DNA from: Sphaerospermopsis kisseleviana NIES-73
Lineage (GTDB): Bacteria; Cyanobacteriota; Cyanobacteriia; Cyanobacteriales; Nostocaceae
DNA: 64,000 bases
Direction of reading: 5' to 3'
Assembly: GCF_002368075.1 (NCBI RefSeq)
Contig: NZ_AP018314.1
Span: 4,950,889-5,014,888 of the forward strand
Positions 35,725 to 45,168 of the stretch are shown piece by piece. The translations under genes were made by a program, and so were the position numbers. The stretch's first letter is position 1. The number at the start of each line of letters is the position of its first letter. Below the pieces are notes generated by a model. That model saw only the letters and a list, made by a program, of their open reading frames with translations, had not been told where the DNA came from and ran no database searches.

Positions 35725-35829
35725 AATTTTGTAAGTTGTCAGTTTTCCGTTGTCATTAGTTATTAGTCATTAGTTATTAGTTATTAGTTATTTTCACCCA
35801 ATCACCAATCACTAATCACCAATCACCCA

Positions 35830-37176
35830 TTAACCAACAAGTAAATTTTCTTCAGGATAGTGAACTCTACTCAGACGAGGATCACCTAATATAGCTGACA
35901 TTAATAATAAAACACCGACTCTACCAATGTACATAGTGACAATTAAAATTATTTTTGCTCCAGTGGAAACACCTGCTGTTATTCCTGTGGATAAACCCAC
36001 TGTACCAAATGCTGATACCACCTCAAAAAGAATTTGAATAAACTCTAATTTCGGATCTGTAATACTAATTAAAATCGTTGCGCCAATCACTGTAGCTAGA
36101 GAACCAAAAACTACACCTACAGCTTTTAAAATCAGTGATATTGCTATCTTACGCTCATAAAGTAAAACTTCCTCTTTCCCTTGGAGGATTGCCCTTGTAC
36201 AACTAGTGAGAACTCTTAAAGTCGTGGTTTTTATACCTCCTCCTGTACCACCAGGACTGGCACCAATAAACATTAAAGCAATGGTAATAAATAACCCGGC
36301 ATCAGTCATTTTACCAATATCAACAGTGTTAAATCCAGCGGTTCTAGGGGTAACAGATTGAAACCAAGCTAATAATAATTGCTCAGGAAAACTAAAATTA
36401 CCAAAGGTTTCAGGATTTCTCATTTCTATGAACAAAAAAGCAATTGTTCCCACAACTAAAAGCAGTAGAGTCGTACTAGTTGCTACTTTAAAGTCAAGAG
36501 AGAATACTATGGCATGAGGTTTCTTTAAGCATCTATCACGAAACCAAAAATACATATCTAAAATAACCTGATAACCAATGCCTCCAAAAATAATTAAGCC
36601 TGTAACAGTGAAAACTACTAAGATAGAGGTTTGATAGCCTATTAAATTGTCTTTGAATAGGCTAAAACCTGCATTATTAAAAGAATTGATACTGTGAAAT
36701 ATTGATAACCAAAGTCCTTGATCCCAACCAAAATCTTTAACAAAAGCTGGCAATAACAAAAATATTCCCGTAATTTCAAAAATCAGAGTTGTAGCAATGA
36801 TAGAGCGGATAATTTGGGTACTACCACTCATTCCTGGGCGGTCTAAAGCTTGTTGAATCGCTAATTTTTGCCTCAGATCAAATCTTTTGCCAATTAATAA
36901 AATCAAAAAGGTGGTAGTTGTCATGTATCCTAAACCACCAATTTGTACTAGCATGACAATAAACAATTGACCCCAAAAGGAAAAACCAGTACCAGTATCA
37001 ACTACAGCTAAACCTGTAACACAAACTGCGGAGGTTGAGGTGAATAGTGCTACAATGGGGTCATTCCAGGTACCATTGCTAGTGGAAAAAGGCATCATTA
37101 ATAGGATAGTTCCTGCCAGGATAACAGTCAGAAATCCTAAGCAGATTGTACGAGCAACAGTCATAAGTAATTCCAA
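35830..37176 (-). CDS. ktrB: KtrB, potassium-translocating membrane subunit
   Basis: 448 residues, TrkH/KtrB family with four M1-P-M2 repeats. The conserved Gly of each pore loop is visible, for example in STSAVCVTGLAVVDTG, SFNNAGFS, TPRTAGFNT and SAFGTVGLSTGIT. The intracellular-gate loop PGGTGGGIKTTTLRV is present near 310. It forms the potassium path in the plasma membrane with KtrA as its regulatory ring. It is divergently oriented from the tocopherol methyltransferase gene with a 102-base gap. Confidence 0.9.
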   Translation of the reverse strand: MELLMTVARTICLGFLTVILAGTILLMMPFSTSNGTWNDPIVALFTSTSAVCVTGLAVVDTGTGFSFWGQLFIVMLVQIGGLGYMTTTTFLILLIGKRFDLRQKLAIQQALDRPGMSGSTQIIRSIIATTLIFEITGIFLLLPAFVKDFGWDQGLWLSIFHSINSFNNAGFSLFKDNLIGYQTSILVVFTVTGLIIFGGIGYQVILDMYFWFRDRCLKKPHAIVFSLDFKVATSTTLLLLVVGTIAFLFIEMRNPETFGNFSFPEQLLLAWFQSVTPRTAGFNTVDIGKMTDAGLFITIALMFIGASPGGTGGGIKTTTLRVLTSCTRAILQGKEEVLLYERKIAISLILKAVGVVFGSLATVIGATILISITDPKLEFIQILFEVVSAFGTVGLSTGITAGVSTGAKIILIVTMYIGRVGVLLLMSAILGDPRLSRVHYPEENLLVG

Positions 37177-37278
37177 ATTTTCCTATAAAAGCAAAATTGC
37201 CTTATCTAATTAAAAACATAAATGGTAGCCTAAAAATATATTTTTTTTACTTAGGCTTGATCTTCATCTAGTTGATTC

Positions 37279-38121
37279 ATGAGTACAACACTTTATAAGC
37301 AAATTCAAGACTTTTATGATGCTTCCTCTGGACTATGGGAACAAATTTGGGGAGAACATATGCACCACGGCTATTATGGTGCAGATGGTAAGCAGCAAAA
37401 AGACCGTCGTCAGGCACAAATTGATTTAATCGAAGAACTGCTGAACTGGTCAGGTGTCAAGGATGCAGAGAATATCCTCGATGTGGGTTGTGGGATTGGT
37501 GGCAGTTCTTTATACTTAGCGCAAAAGTTTAATGCTAAGTCCACAGGAATCACACTTAGCCCTGTACAAGCCGCTAGAGCCAAGGAAAGAGCCTTGGAGG
37601 CTAATTTGGGTTCTAGGAGTAATTTCCTGGTTGCCAATGCCCAAGAAATGCCTTTTGCTGATGCTTCTTTTGACCTGGTGTGGTCTTTAGAAAGTGGCGA
37701 ACATATGCCAAATAAAACCAAGTTTCTGCAAGAGTGTTATCGGGTGTTAAAGCCTGGTGGTACTTTGATTATGGTGACATGGTGTCATCGTCCTACGGAT
37801 GTTTCACCTTTGACTGCTGATGAACAAAAGCATTTACAGGACATTTATCGGGTTTATTGTTTACCCTATGTAATTTCCTTGCCAGAGTATGAGGCGATCG
37901 CTCATCAATTACCATTAAACAACGTTCGCACCGCTGATTGGTCCACTGCTGTTGCACCTTTTTGGAATTTTGTGATTGATTCTGCTTTTACTCCTCAAGC
38001 ATTTTTTGGGTTACTTTTTTCGGGTTGGAGTACAATTCAAGGGGCGCTTTCTTTGGGGTTGATGAGTCGGGGTTATGAACGGGGTTTGATTCGGTTTGGG
38101 TTGTTGTGTGGGAAGAGGTGA
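37279..38121 (+). CDS. Tocopherol O-methyltransferase-like SAM methyltransferase
   Basis: 280 residues. SAM motif I is ILDVGCGIGGSS (about 65-76); motif II/III segments are FDLVWSLESGEHMP and YRVLKPGGTLIMVTW. The start YKQIQDFYDASSGLWEQIWGEHMHHGYY is characteristic of the gamma-tocopherol/MPBQ methyltransferase group. No chloroplast-type or signal extension is present, as expected. The next gene encodes homogentisate phytyltransferase, which supports a role in vitamin E synthesis. Distinguishing gamma-tocopherol from MPBQ methylation is not possible from the sequence alone. Confidence 0.8.
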   Translation: MSTTLYKQIQDFYDASSGLWEQIWGEHMHHGYYGADGKQQKDRRQAQIDLIEELLNWSGVKDAENILDVGCGIGGSSLYLAQKFNAKSTGITLSPVQAARAKERALEANLGSRSNFLVANAQEMPFADASFDLVWSLESGEHMPNKTKFLQECYRVLKPGGTLIMVTWCHRPTDVSPLTADEQKHLQDIYRVYCLPYVISLPEYEAIAHQLPLNNVRTADWSTAVAPFWNFVIDSAFTPQAFFGLLFSGWSTIQGALSLGLMSRGYERGLIRFGLLCGKR

Positions 38122-38244
38122 CTGGTGATTGGTGATTGGTGACTGGTGATTGGTGACTGGTGATTGGTGACTGGTGATTGGTGACTGGTGATTGGTGACT
38201 GGTGACTGGTGATTGGTGACTGGTGACTGGTGACTGGTGACTGG
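38121..38244. repeat. STRR array of about 18 heptamers
   Basis: An array of ACTGGTG and ATTGGTG units alternates irregularly over 124 bases, starting at the stop codon of the methyltransferase gene. Shorter arrays of the same units occur at 19860, 41418, 58475 and 59065. It produces long open frames on the minus strand that are artefacts. Confidence 0.92.
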
Positions 38245-38315
38245 GAAAAACCTTTTTCTCCCCTGTTCCCTATTCCCTGCGGTAAAATCCAAAATCTAAA
38301 ATCTAAAATCGAGTA

Positions 38316-39257
38316 ATGAATCAATTTTTTCAACAAAATTCACCTATTTTTCCAGGAAGTTGGCTTTATGCTTTTTGGAAGTTTTCCCGTCCACATACTA
38401 TTATTGGCACAAGTTTAAGTGTTTTCGGTTTATATTTACTGACCCTTGGTGTCACTTCTACAAGTTTTTCTGTAGTTCATTTAGGGCAGATTTTCGGAAC
38501 TTGGTTAGCTTGTATTGCTGGTAATATCTATATTGTTGGTTTGAATCAATTACAAGATGTAGATATTGACAAAATTAATAAACCTCATTTACCTTTAGCT
38601 TCAGGAGAATTTTCTAGAGAACAAGGAACTTTAATAGTTGTTATTACTGGTATTTTAGCTTTGGTTGTAGCTTGGCTAAATGGACCATATTTGTTGGGAA
38701 TGGTGGGGATAAGTTTATTAATTGGTACTGCTTATTCTTTACCACCTATTCGTTTAAAACAGTTTCCTTTTTGGGCAGCTTTGTGTATTTTTTCCGTGCG
38801 GGGAACTATTGTTAATTTAGGACTGTTTTTACATTTTAGTTGGTTATTCCAAAGAAGCCAAGGTATACCCAGTGCGGTGTGGGTTTTGACAGCGTTTATC
38901 TTGGTGTTTACATTTGCGATCGCCATCTTTAAAGATATTCCCGATCTAGAAGGAGACAAACTTTATAATATTACCACTTTTACTATACAATTAGGACAAA
39001 GAAAAGTATTTAAACTCGCCCTTTGGGTATTAACAGTTTGTTATCTAGGGATGATGTTTGTGGGTATATTCAGATTAGCTGAAGTGAATCCTATATTTCT
39101 CTTTATTAGTCATCTTATACCCTTAGTTTTAATCTGGAGAAAAAGTCAAAAAGTGGACTTGCAAAACAAAAGCGAAATTGCTCAATTTTATCAGTTTATC
39201 TGGAAACTATTTTTTATAGAATATCTCATTTTTCCTATTGCTGCTATTTTAGCTTAG
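38316..39257 (+). CDS. Homogentisate phytyltransferase (UbiA prenyltransferase family)
   Basis: 313 residues with eight or nine membrane segments. The UbiA motifs are present: NQLQDVDIDKINKPHLPLAS (about 87-106, first Asp-rich motif) and KDIPDLEGDKLYNI (about 208-221, second). The FSRPHTIIGTSLSVFG start is typical of VTE2/Slr1736 proteins. It condenses homogentisate with phytyl diphosphate, the committed step of tocopherol synthesis, in the membrane. It is paired with the upstream methyltransferase, so two tocopherol steps are clustered. Confidence 0.87.
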   Translation: MNQFFQQNSPIFPGSWLYAFWKFSRPHTIIGTSLSVFGLYLLTLGVTSTSFSVVHLGQIFGTWLACIAGNIYIVGLNQLQDVDIDKINKPHLPLASGEFSREQGTLIVVITGILALVVAWLNGPYLLGMVGISLLIGTAYSLPPIRLKQFPFWAALCIFSVRGTIVNLGLFLHFSWLFQRSQGIPSAVWVLTAFILVFTFAIAIFKDIPDLEGDKLYNITTFTIQLGQRKVFKLALWVLTVCYLGMMFVGIFRLAEVNPIFLFISHLIPLVLIWRKSQKVDLQNKSEIAQFYQFIWKLFFIEYLIFPIAAILA

Positions 39258-39285
39258 TTAGACCAGGGATTTACAGGGATTTACA

Positions 39286-39750
39286 ATGATGTTGGAAAAT
39301 TCACAACTGAGTAATATAATTGCCATTTCTTCAGTCACTGTTAGTATCAGCTTTCTGATTTATTTTGCCGTTAAAACATTAATAACCTCAAATTTATTTC
39401 AAAAAGGAGTTAATCTTTTTCAAGCAAAAGACTATGCAGGTGCAGAAGCAGCTTTTCGGCAAGTAATAGCAATAAATTCTACTAATGATGTAGTGAGGTT
39501 GTTATTAGGTGATTTGTTAAACCATCAAGGAAAAATTGAAGAAGCTAAGGAAGTATTTAATGATGTAATTACTCGCAGTCCCAAAAATCCTGATGCTTAT
39601 TTAAGGTTAGCAAATATTCAATTATTGCAAGACGAAAAAGCAGAAGCACTCCAAAATTTACAAACATCAAAAGCACTATTTCAGAAACAACGTCAACCGC
39701 AAAAAGCAGCAACTATCGAGAAAATTCTGAAAGAGATAGGTAATAGGTGA
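39286..39750 (+). CDS. Membrane-anchored TPR protein
   Basis: 154 residues. One membrane segment (about 10-32, ITVSISFLIYFAVKTLI-like) is followed by two or three tetratricopeptide repeats (FQAKDYAGAEAAFRQVIAIN, HQGKIEEAKEVFNDVITRSP, DAYLRLANIQLLQDEKAEAL). It begins 28 bases after the phytyltransferase stop, so it may be cotranscribed. It is likely a scaffold for protein contacts at a membrane; no specific partner can be named. A GTGACAG heptamer array follows it at 39748-39780. Confidence 0.75.
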   Translation: MMLENSQLSNIIAISSVTVSISFLIYFAVKTLITSNLFQKGVNLFQAKDYAGAEAAFRQVIAINSTNDVVRLLLGDLLNHQGKIEEAKEVFNDVITRSPKNPDAYLRLANIQLLQDEKAEALQNLQTSKALFQKQRQPQKAATIEKILKEIGNR

Positions 39751-39805
39751 CAGGTGACAGGTGACAGGTGACAGGTGACAGTAAATAATTAATTACCAAT
39801 TACCA

Positions 39806-40519
39806 ATGACCAAAAAAAAAGTTTACATCGTTGGTGCAGGCCCTGGAGACGTGGCATATTTAACAGTGAAAGCTTTTCGTCTCTTGGCATCTGCTGAGGT
39901 TTTAATTTATGATGCTTTAGTAGATAAGGAATTATTAGAATGTGTACCACCAAATTGTTTAAAATTAGATGTGGGTAAACGCGGAGGTAAACCCAGCACA
40001 CCCCAAGGAGAAATTAACAGTTTATTGGTGAAGTATTGCCGAGAAGGTCAACAAGTTGTTAGACTCAAATCAGGTGATCCGTTTATTTTTGGACGTTGTA
40101 TTTCAGAAATAGAAGCGTTAAAATCTGCGGGTTGTGAGTATGAAGTCATACCAGGAATTTCTTCAGCTTTAGCAGCACCTTTATTAGCAGGAATACCCCT
40201 CACAGATACCGTACTCAGTCGCTGTTTTGCAGTGTTAACAGCACACGAACCAGAGGTTTTAGACTGGGAAGCATTATCAAGATTAGAAACTTTAGTAATT
40301 TTGATGGGGGGAAAAAATCTGGCGGAGATTGTCCATCAACTGCTAAGATATGGAAAGTCGCAATCCACACCCATTGCTATCATCCGTTGGGCAGGAACTC
40401 CCAGTCAAGAAGTCTGGACAGGTGAACTAGGTAATATTTTGACAAAAACTACGGGTTTATATTTATCCCCATCTGTAATTGTTATTGGTGAAGTTGTAGG
40501 ATTACGGAAGTTCCTGTAA
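39806..40519 (+). CDS. cobA: Uroporphyrinogen-III C-methyltransferase
   Basis: 237 residues, single-domain SUMT. Conserved motifs are VYIVGAGPGDVAYLT (start), VVRLKSGDPFIFGR (about 86-99), GISSALAAPLLAGIPLT and the C-terminal TIVILMGGKN-like segment. It converts uroporphyrinogen III to precorrin-2, the branch to siroheme and cobalamin. No CysG-type dehydrogenase domain is fused. The next gene, hemD, makes its substrate, so two consecutive tetrapyrrole steps are clustered. Confidence 0.9.
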   Translation: MTKKKVYIVGAGPGDVAYLTVKAFRLLASAEVLIYDALVDKELLECVPPNCLKLDVGKRGGKPSTPQGEINSLLVKYCREGQQVVRLKSGDPFIFGRCISEIEALKSAGCEYEVIPGISSALAAPLLAGIPLTDTVLSRCFAVLTAHEPEVLDWEALSRLETLVILMGGKNLAEIVHQLLRYGKSQSTPIAIIRWAGTPSQEVWTGELGNILTKTTGLYLSPSVIVIGEVVGLRKFL

Positions 40520-40559
40520 TATGAAAAAATATAGAATATTATAAATTGCTAAACATAAA

Positions 40560-41420
40560 TTGCTAAACTGCTCCTCTTACAACTATAAAATCGTGCATAG
40601 TAATATACCTATCTCCCCATCCCCCCATCCTCCTACTTTTCCCCTCGCAGGGAAAACCATTCTCGTTACCCGTTCTGTGGGACAGTCTAGCCAATTTAGC
40701 GATCGCCTGACTGCCGAAGGTGCTACAGTTATTGAACTACCAGCTTTAGAAATTGGACCTCCTACCAGTTGGAGAGCTTTAGATGAGGCAATATCTCAGT
40801 TATCAACTTTCAACTGGTTAATTTTCACCTCCACTAACGGTGTAGATTACTTTTTTGAGAGACTTCAAGCTAAAGCTAAAGATAAAAGCGCCTTAGCTAA
40901 GGTAAAAATTGCTGTTGTGGGTCAAAAAACCGCCCAAAGTCTGGCAAAACACGATATTCAACCAGATTTTATTCCTCCTCACTTTATCGCTGACTCTTTA
41001 GTTATTAACTTTCCTGAAAATTTAGCAGGTAAAAAGATTTTATTTCCCAGAGTGGAAAGCGGAGGAAGACAAGTTTTAGTCCAAGAATTAACTTCTCAGG
41101 GTGCAGAAGTCAAAGAAGTTCCCGCTTATGAATCTTTCTGTCCTCAAACTATTCCCCCAGCAGCAGAAAAAGCTTTGCAAAACCACTCTTTAGATGTAAT
41201 TACCTTTGCTAGTTCCAAAACTGTACAATTTTTCTGTCTATTAACAGCAACGAAATTTCCAGAAGGAATTACACATTATCTAGATAAAACTTGCATAGCT
41301 TCCATCGGTCCCCAAACAACTAAAACTTGTTTTGATTTATTTGGTAGAGTTGATATAGAAGCAGAAGAATACACTGCTGAAGGTTTACTCAAAGCAATTA
41401 TTCAATGGGCGCATAAGTGA
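40560..41420 (+). CDS. hemD: Uroporphyrinogen-III synthase
   Basis: About 275-286 residues. The start is uncertain: a TTG at 40560 or a GTG at 40593. The family domain begins at LAGKTILVTRSVGQSSQFSD. Characteristic low-identity signature elements follow: FNWLIFTSTNGVDYFFERL, KIAVVGQKTAQSLAKH, LFPRVESGG, VKEVPAYESF, DVITFASSKTVQFF and ASIGPQTTKTC. It cyclises hydroxymethylbilane. It is adjacent to cobA. A run of heptamer repeats begins at its stop codon. Confidence 0.88.
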   Translation: MLNCSSYNYKIVHSNIPISPSPHPPTFPLAGKTILVTRSVGQSSQFSDRLTAEGATVIELPALEIGPPTSWRALDEAISQLSTFNWLIFTSTNGVDYFFERLQAKAKDKSALAKVKIAVVGQKTAQSLAKHDIQPDFIPPHFIADSLVINFPENLAGKKILFPRVESGGRQVLVQELTSQGAEVKEVPAYESFCPQTIPPAAEKALQNHSLDVITFASSKTVQFFCLLTATKFPEGITHYLDKTCIASIGPQTTKTCFDLFGRVDIEAEEYTAEGLLKAIIQWAHK

Positions 41421-41478
41421 TTGGTGATTGGTGATTGGTGATTGGTGATTGGGTAAATATAATAAATTAATAACTAAC

Positions 41479-41681
41479 TAGGGCTTGCTGAATAAACTCA
41501 AAACCTTGATAAATCAAGGGTTTCAGGTGAAAAATTGGGAAATCAGTGCAGGATTTTTCAGGGGTATACTCCTAAAAGCGTGCATTTTCCGGGTGAAATT
41601 TCAAAGAATTGGTTACTAACAGATCACCCAAACTCTTGCCTATTCCCTGCCTTAACGAAGAGACTTTTTCAGCAAACCCTA
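41479..41681. mobile_element. MITE family B, 203 bases
   Basis: The left end TAGGGCTTGCTGAATAAACT and the right end AGACTTTTTCAGCAAACCCTA are imperfect inverted repeats. No coding capacity. A related end (TTTATTCAGCAAACCCTA) appears at 45194-45211 inside a toxin gene. Flanking TA pairs are compatible with a TA target duplication. The parent IS is not in the window. Confidence 0.72.
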
Positions 41682-41721
41682 ACTAATGACTAACATCTAA
41701 TAACTAACATCTAATGACTAA

Positions 41722-41824
41722 TAAGCTGTTGTGCATTTAATTTGTATAAGTGGAACAGGCATCTTGCCTGTTAAACAAGAGTTCAGAACATTAGGGTTAT
41801 ACAATTTAGCTGTGTAACAGCTTA
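41722..41824 (+). mobile_element. MITE family A, copy 5
   Basis: 103 bases, near identical to copy 2 at 24924. It starts TAAGCTGTTGTGCATTTAAT, ends TGTGTAACAGCTTA and carries the central hairpin. It lies 41 bases past MITE family B and just before coaE. Confidence 0.88.
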
Positions 41825-41842
41825 TCTAATGACTAATATCTA

Positions 41843-42430
41843 ATGACTAAAAGACTAATTGGTTTAACAGGTGGTATAGCTACAGGTAAAAGTACAGTGG
41901 CTAATTATTTAGCTAATACTTATAATTTACCGATTTTAGATGCAGATGTTTATGCTAGAGATGCTGTATCTGTAGGTTCTCCCATACTCTCACAAATTGC
42001 CCAACGTTATGGTAAATCAGAAATTTTATTAGCAGATGGTAACTTAAATCGTGCTAAATTGGGAGAAATTATTTTTCATCAACCAGAAGAACGTATTTGG
42101 GTAGAAAATGTTATTCATCCCTATGTGAGAAATTGGTTTTTAAAAACTATTCATGAATCATCTGCAACTACTTTAGTATTAGTTATTCCCCTATTATTTG
42201 AAGCAGGTTTAGAAAATTTAGTTGGTGAAATTTGGGTTGTTTCTTGTTCAGAAGCACAGCAAAAACAAAGATTAATTCAAAGGAATAATTTAACAAATGA
42301 ACAAGCAGCAGCAAGAATTAATAGTCAATTACCATTATCAGAAAAAATTGCCCGTGCGGATTTTGTTTTAGATAATTCTTCTACTTTAGAATCGCTTTTA
42401 CAACAGATAGATAAAGTGATGAAAATATAA
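41843..42430 (+). CDS. coaE: Dephospho-CoA kinase
   Basis: 195 residues. P-loop GLTGGIATGKST (about 7-18), the substrate-binding DADVYARDAV, and IHPYVRNW, VIPLLFEAGLE and the lid segment QKQRLIQRNNLTNEQAAARI, all as in CoaE. It catalyses the last step of coenzyme A synthesis. The start is an ATG directly after a CTAATGA repeat tract. It stands alone, and a GC-rich hairpin follows at 42511. Confidence 0.93.
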   Translation: MTKRLIGLTGGIATGKSTVANYLANTYNLPILDADVYARDAVSVGSPILSQIAQRYGKSEILLADGNLNRAKLGEIIFHQPEERIWVENVIHPYVRNWFLKTIHESSATTLVLVIPLLFEAGLENLVGEIWVVSCSEAQQKQRLIQRNNLTNEQAAARINSQLPLSEKIARADFVLDNSSTLESLLQQIDKVMKI

Positions 42431-42510
42431 TATCATGAATATGATTCAATAATGGACAATTACCTCTCTTTGAAAGTCAGAGTCTTGAAAAAGCGGGATT
42501 TTTGGCTTTT

Positions 42511-42532
42511 CTCCCCTGGAAAGGGGAGATTT
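42511..42532 (+). terminator. Intrinsic terminator between coaE and tldD
   Basis: CTCCCC, a six-base loop, then GGGGAG followed by ATTTT. It lies between the convergent coaE and tldD genes and could serve coaE. Confidence 0.55.
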
Positions 42533-42583
42533 TAAACATGGAATTAAACAATTATCAATTATCAATTATCAATTATCAATTAG

Positions 42584-43978
42584 TTAACTTTCTCCCCCTA
42601 CCACTACATCCCGAATACGCAAAGAAGGTCCACCGCAACCCACAGCTAAACCGTTTTGTCCACCTTTACCACATCCACCGGATTCATCCCAGTAAAAATC
42701 ATCACCTATAGCTTCAATATCTGCTAGGGTTTGAAAAACATTACCGGATAGTGTAACATCTTTTACAGGTTCAGATATTTTGCCATTTCTAATCATCCAC
42801 GCTTCACCCGCGCTAAAGGTGAACATTTCCCCGTTTGTCATTCCCCCTAACCAGTTACGTGCATATACTCCTTCTTTGATATCTGTGAATAAATCTGCTA
42901 CTGGGGTTTTACCTCTTTCTATCCAGGTATTTGTCATCCTTACAATGGGTGAGTAGTGATAATCTAAACAACGAGAGTTACCTGTGGGTGCTTCGCCTAA
43001 TTTACCCGCAGTTTCACGAGAATGTAAACGTCCCACTAAAACCCCATCTTTGATTAATTGCGTAGTTGTCGCAGGTGTACCTTCATCATCGTAAAAATAA
43101 CTACCTCTGTGACCTTGGGGTGCAGCACCATCAAAAATTTGCAGTTCTTCTGAACCAAAACGCCTTCCCAGAGTCATCACCTCCAATAAATCAGGGTTTT
43201 CATAGGCCATGTCTGCTTCGGAAAGATGTCCAAAAGCTTCATGAACAAATAAACCTGTAAGTATGGGGTCAATGACGACGGTATAAGTGTTACCTTTAAC
43301 TGATGGTAAGGATAAAGCTGTTACTGCTCTTTCTGCTGCGCTTTTAACTTGAGTATCTAAATTGACTAAATCTTCAAAAGCTTTCCGTGATCCTGTGGTT
43401 TCTCTCCCTGTTTGTACGGTGTCGCCGTTTCTTGCTGTAGCTGCAAAGCGCATTTCCATATCTACCCAAGATTGCTCTATTAATGTTCCTTCTGAGGTAG
43501 CAATAATTACTCTTTGGCAACTATCACCATAACGGACTGAGGTAGTGGTAATGCGAGAATCAACGCTTTTTAATAATTCGGTGTAGCGATCGCACAATTC
43601 TTTTTTTTGTTTGAGGGAAACGGTACGGGGATCAATGCCTGTGAGGTGTAAATTACATACTGTTTGGATGGGATCAATGGGTGCGAGGATGGTTTCTTCA
43701 TCTCCCACTATCCTAGCAGCAGCGATCGCTTCTTCTATTCTTTGTTCGATAGTTGCTAACTGGTTGAAACTACTTAAACCCCAGCCACCTTTATGACAAG
43801 CGCGAACATGGCCACCGATAGAAATACCTTCACTGAGGGTTTCTACTTTGTCACCACGCAATAAAATATCTGTTCCTTCAGCTTCTTCTAAACGAATCAT
43901 GAGATAATCGACACGGGAGGAATAGCGAGCGATTAAATCAGAGAGTAAATTTTGGATGTCAGCAAGGAGTTTAGGCAT
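42584..43978 (-). CDS. tldD: TldD metalloprotease
   Basis: 464 residues, TldD/PmbA family. The zinc-binding motif HEAFGH (about 243-248, HExxxH) is intact. Other family segments are LRGDKVETLSEGISIGGHVRA, GSYFYDDEGTPATTT, RLHSRETAGKLGEAPTGNSR and GGCGKGGQNGLAVGCGGPSLRI at the end. TldD acts with TldE, the catalytically silent partner, to degrade unfolded peptides and process some modified peptides. No tldE gene is seen in the window. The start is followed by MPKLLADIQNLLSDL. Confidence 0.9.
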   Translation of the reverse strand: MPKLLADIQNLLSDLIARYSSRVDYLMIRLEEAEGTDILLRGDKVETLSEGISIGGHVRACHKGGWGLSSFNQLATIEQRIEEAIAAARIVGDEETILAPIDPIQTVCNLHLTGIDPRTVSLKQKKELCDRYTELLKSVDSRITTTSVRYGDSCQRVIIATSEGTLIEQSWVDMEMRFAATARNGDTVQTGRETTGSRKAFEDLVNLDTQVKSAAERAVTALSLPSVKGNTYTVVIDPILTGLFVHEAFGHLSEADMAYENPDLLEVMTLGRRFGSEELQIFDGAAPQGHRGSYFYDDEGTPATTTQLIKDGVLVGRLHSRETAGKLGEAPTGNSRCLDYHYSPIVRMTNTWIERGKTPVADLFTDIKEGVYARNWLGGMTNGEMFTFSAGEAWMIRNGKISEPVKDVTLSGNVFQTLADIEAIGDDFYWDESGGCGKGGQNGLAVGCGGPSLRIRDVVVGGES

Positions 43979-44073
43979 TTTGGTTAGGGATGATGAAGAA
44001 CTTTAGTTATTTTCCAACTATTTATGTTTATTTTCTATATCTTCAAAATCAGATTTAGCAGGTAGTTGAATAC

Positions 44074-44490
44074 TTAATCAAAAACATATTTTTCTGCTAC
44101 TTTCCAATAACGAGAAAACCTCTTTAAATCAATAAATCCATCATAATCAAAAAACGGTTCAACTTCCAATATTTCTAATTTCAATTTCTTTTCAATTTGA
44201 TTACAAATATCATCAAATTTGGGACTGGGACTATCTGTAGTCACTACTAATTTAGCATCATGTTCCTGAGCAAATTTAATAATTTCCTCTGCGACATTTC
44301 CCCGACGAATTTCTACAGGTAATTCCAGTAAACATTCATATATAAAAGTTATCCTTTTTAAACTTAATTGCCATTCTTCGATTAAAGCATCATCCCAAAC
44401 CCAAATAGCTGGGGTATTGGGATATTCTTGTAAAGCGGGGTTTTCGGGACTTAAACAGTCTCCATTGATCCAGATAATTGGTTTATTCAT
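44074..44490 (-). CDS. Stand-alone photolyase-like N-terminal (alpha/beta) domain
   Basis: 138 residues. The segment IIWINGDCLSPENPALQEYPNTPAIWVWDDALIEEW, then LKRITFIYECLLELP and a region of alternating beta and alpha elements, resembles the DNA_photolyase alpha/beta domain that precedes the FAD domain in photolyases and cryptochromes. It ends before any FAD domain. A gene for just the FAD-binding domain is found at 45868-46707, also leftward. The intervening 1.4 kb holds repeats and a broken toxin gene. The similarity is moderate; a Rossmann-like protein of other function is possible. Confidence 0.6.
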   Translation of the reverse strand: MNKPIIWINGDCLSPENPALQEYPNTPAIWVWDDALIEEWQLSLKRITFIYECLLELPVEIRRGNVAEEIIKFAQEHDAKLVVTTDSPSPKFDDICNQIEKKLKLEILEVEPFFDYDGFIDLKRFSRYWKVAEKYVFD

Positions 44491-45011
44491 ACATATCAGA
44501 TAGATTTTAACAAAGCTTCTTTAAATTCTATCGCAGTTTGAAAATAAATTTGCGGTTTTTCTGTGTTAATCTGAGTTTAATTGTCAGAATCAGGTGGTTA
44601 TCGAGTTTCGACTACGCTCAACTACCGCGACTTGTACTGAGCGCAGTCGAAGTAAGTCGAGATAATATCCAGGATTTAAGGATTTACAGGATGTGATTGA
44701 TAAATTGGTAATTGGGATTTTTGAAATTTAAGTTTCGCGCAAAGACGCTAAGGAGCAAAGACGCAAAGAAAGAATTAGTTGAATATTCGCGTTTATCAGC
44801 GTTTATCAGCGTTACCTAATTCTGAAGTTGGAAAAAAAGTTTTTATTGCAATAAAGGGGGGTCTATTCTCAAGATTATTGAGAATGGTGTTAATAAATCA
44901 ACGAGTTTTGGTGATTTCAGCTTGGGGGGTTGACAGTGTTCTGAGTTTTTGCTAATCTAATGTTATACCTAGAAATATATCCGCGCCATATACAACAGGT
45001 TTTGAGTTATT
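44491..45011. repeat. Repeat-rich gene-free stretch with REP-like palindrome
   Basis: TTTCGACTACGCTCA (44606-44620) and the inverted TGAGCGCAGTCGAAG (44638-44652) form a palindrome. The same core CGACTGCGCTCA occurs inside the IS remnant at 34085 and in the antitoxin pseudogene at 30306. A GCAAAG repeat lies at 44740-44775. No gene is supported. Confidence 0.7.
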
Positions 45012-45168
45012 GAAGTTTATCAACAAGAATTAATTAATAGTGGAAGAATTAAACGAATTTACTTAGATGAATTACCATCAGGTTCAATTGGGATGGGGTT
45101 AATTGAGTTAATTGTCAGCAAGGAATCAGAAACACCTGAGTTGGTTAAAACCCTTTTGGATAGCTAAA
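45012..45168 (+). pseudogene. C-terminal remnant of an unknown protein
   Basis: An open frame without a start reads EVYQQELINSGRIKRIYLDE, then SGSIGMGLIELIVSKESETP and ends LVKTLLDS with a TAA. A stop in frame lies just upstream at 45009. It abuts the MITE family B end at about 45168. No family is recognised; it is called a remnant because its coding look is good but no start exists. Confidence 0.35.

Noticed and set aside
38011..38336. Two overlapping minus-strand open frames with repeated NHQSPVT-type residues
   Set aside because: They are translations of the ACTGGTG/ATTGGTG heptamer array and the end of the methyltransferase gene, with no ribosome binding site.
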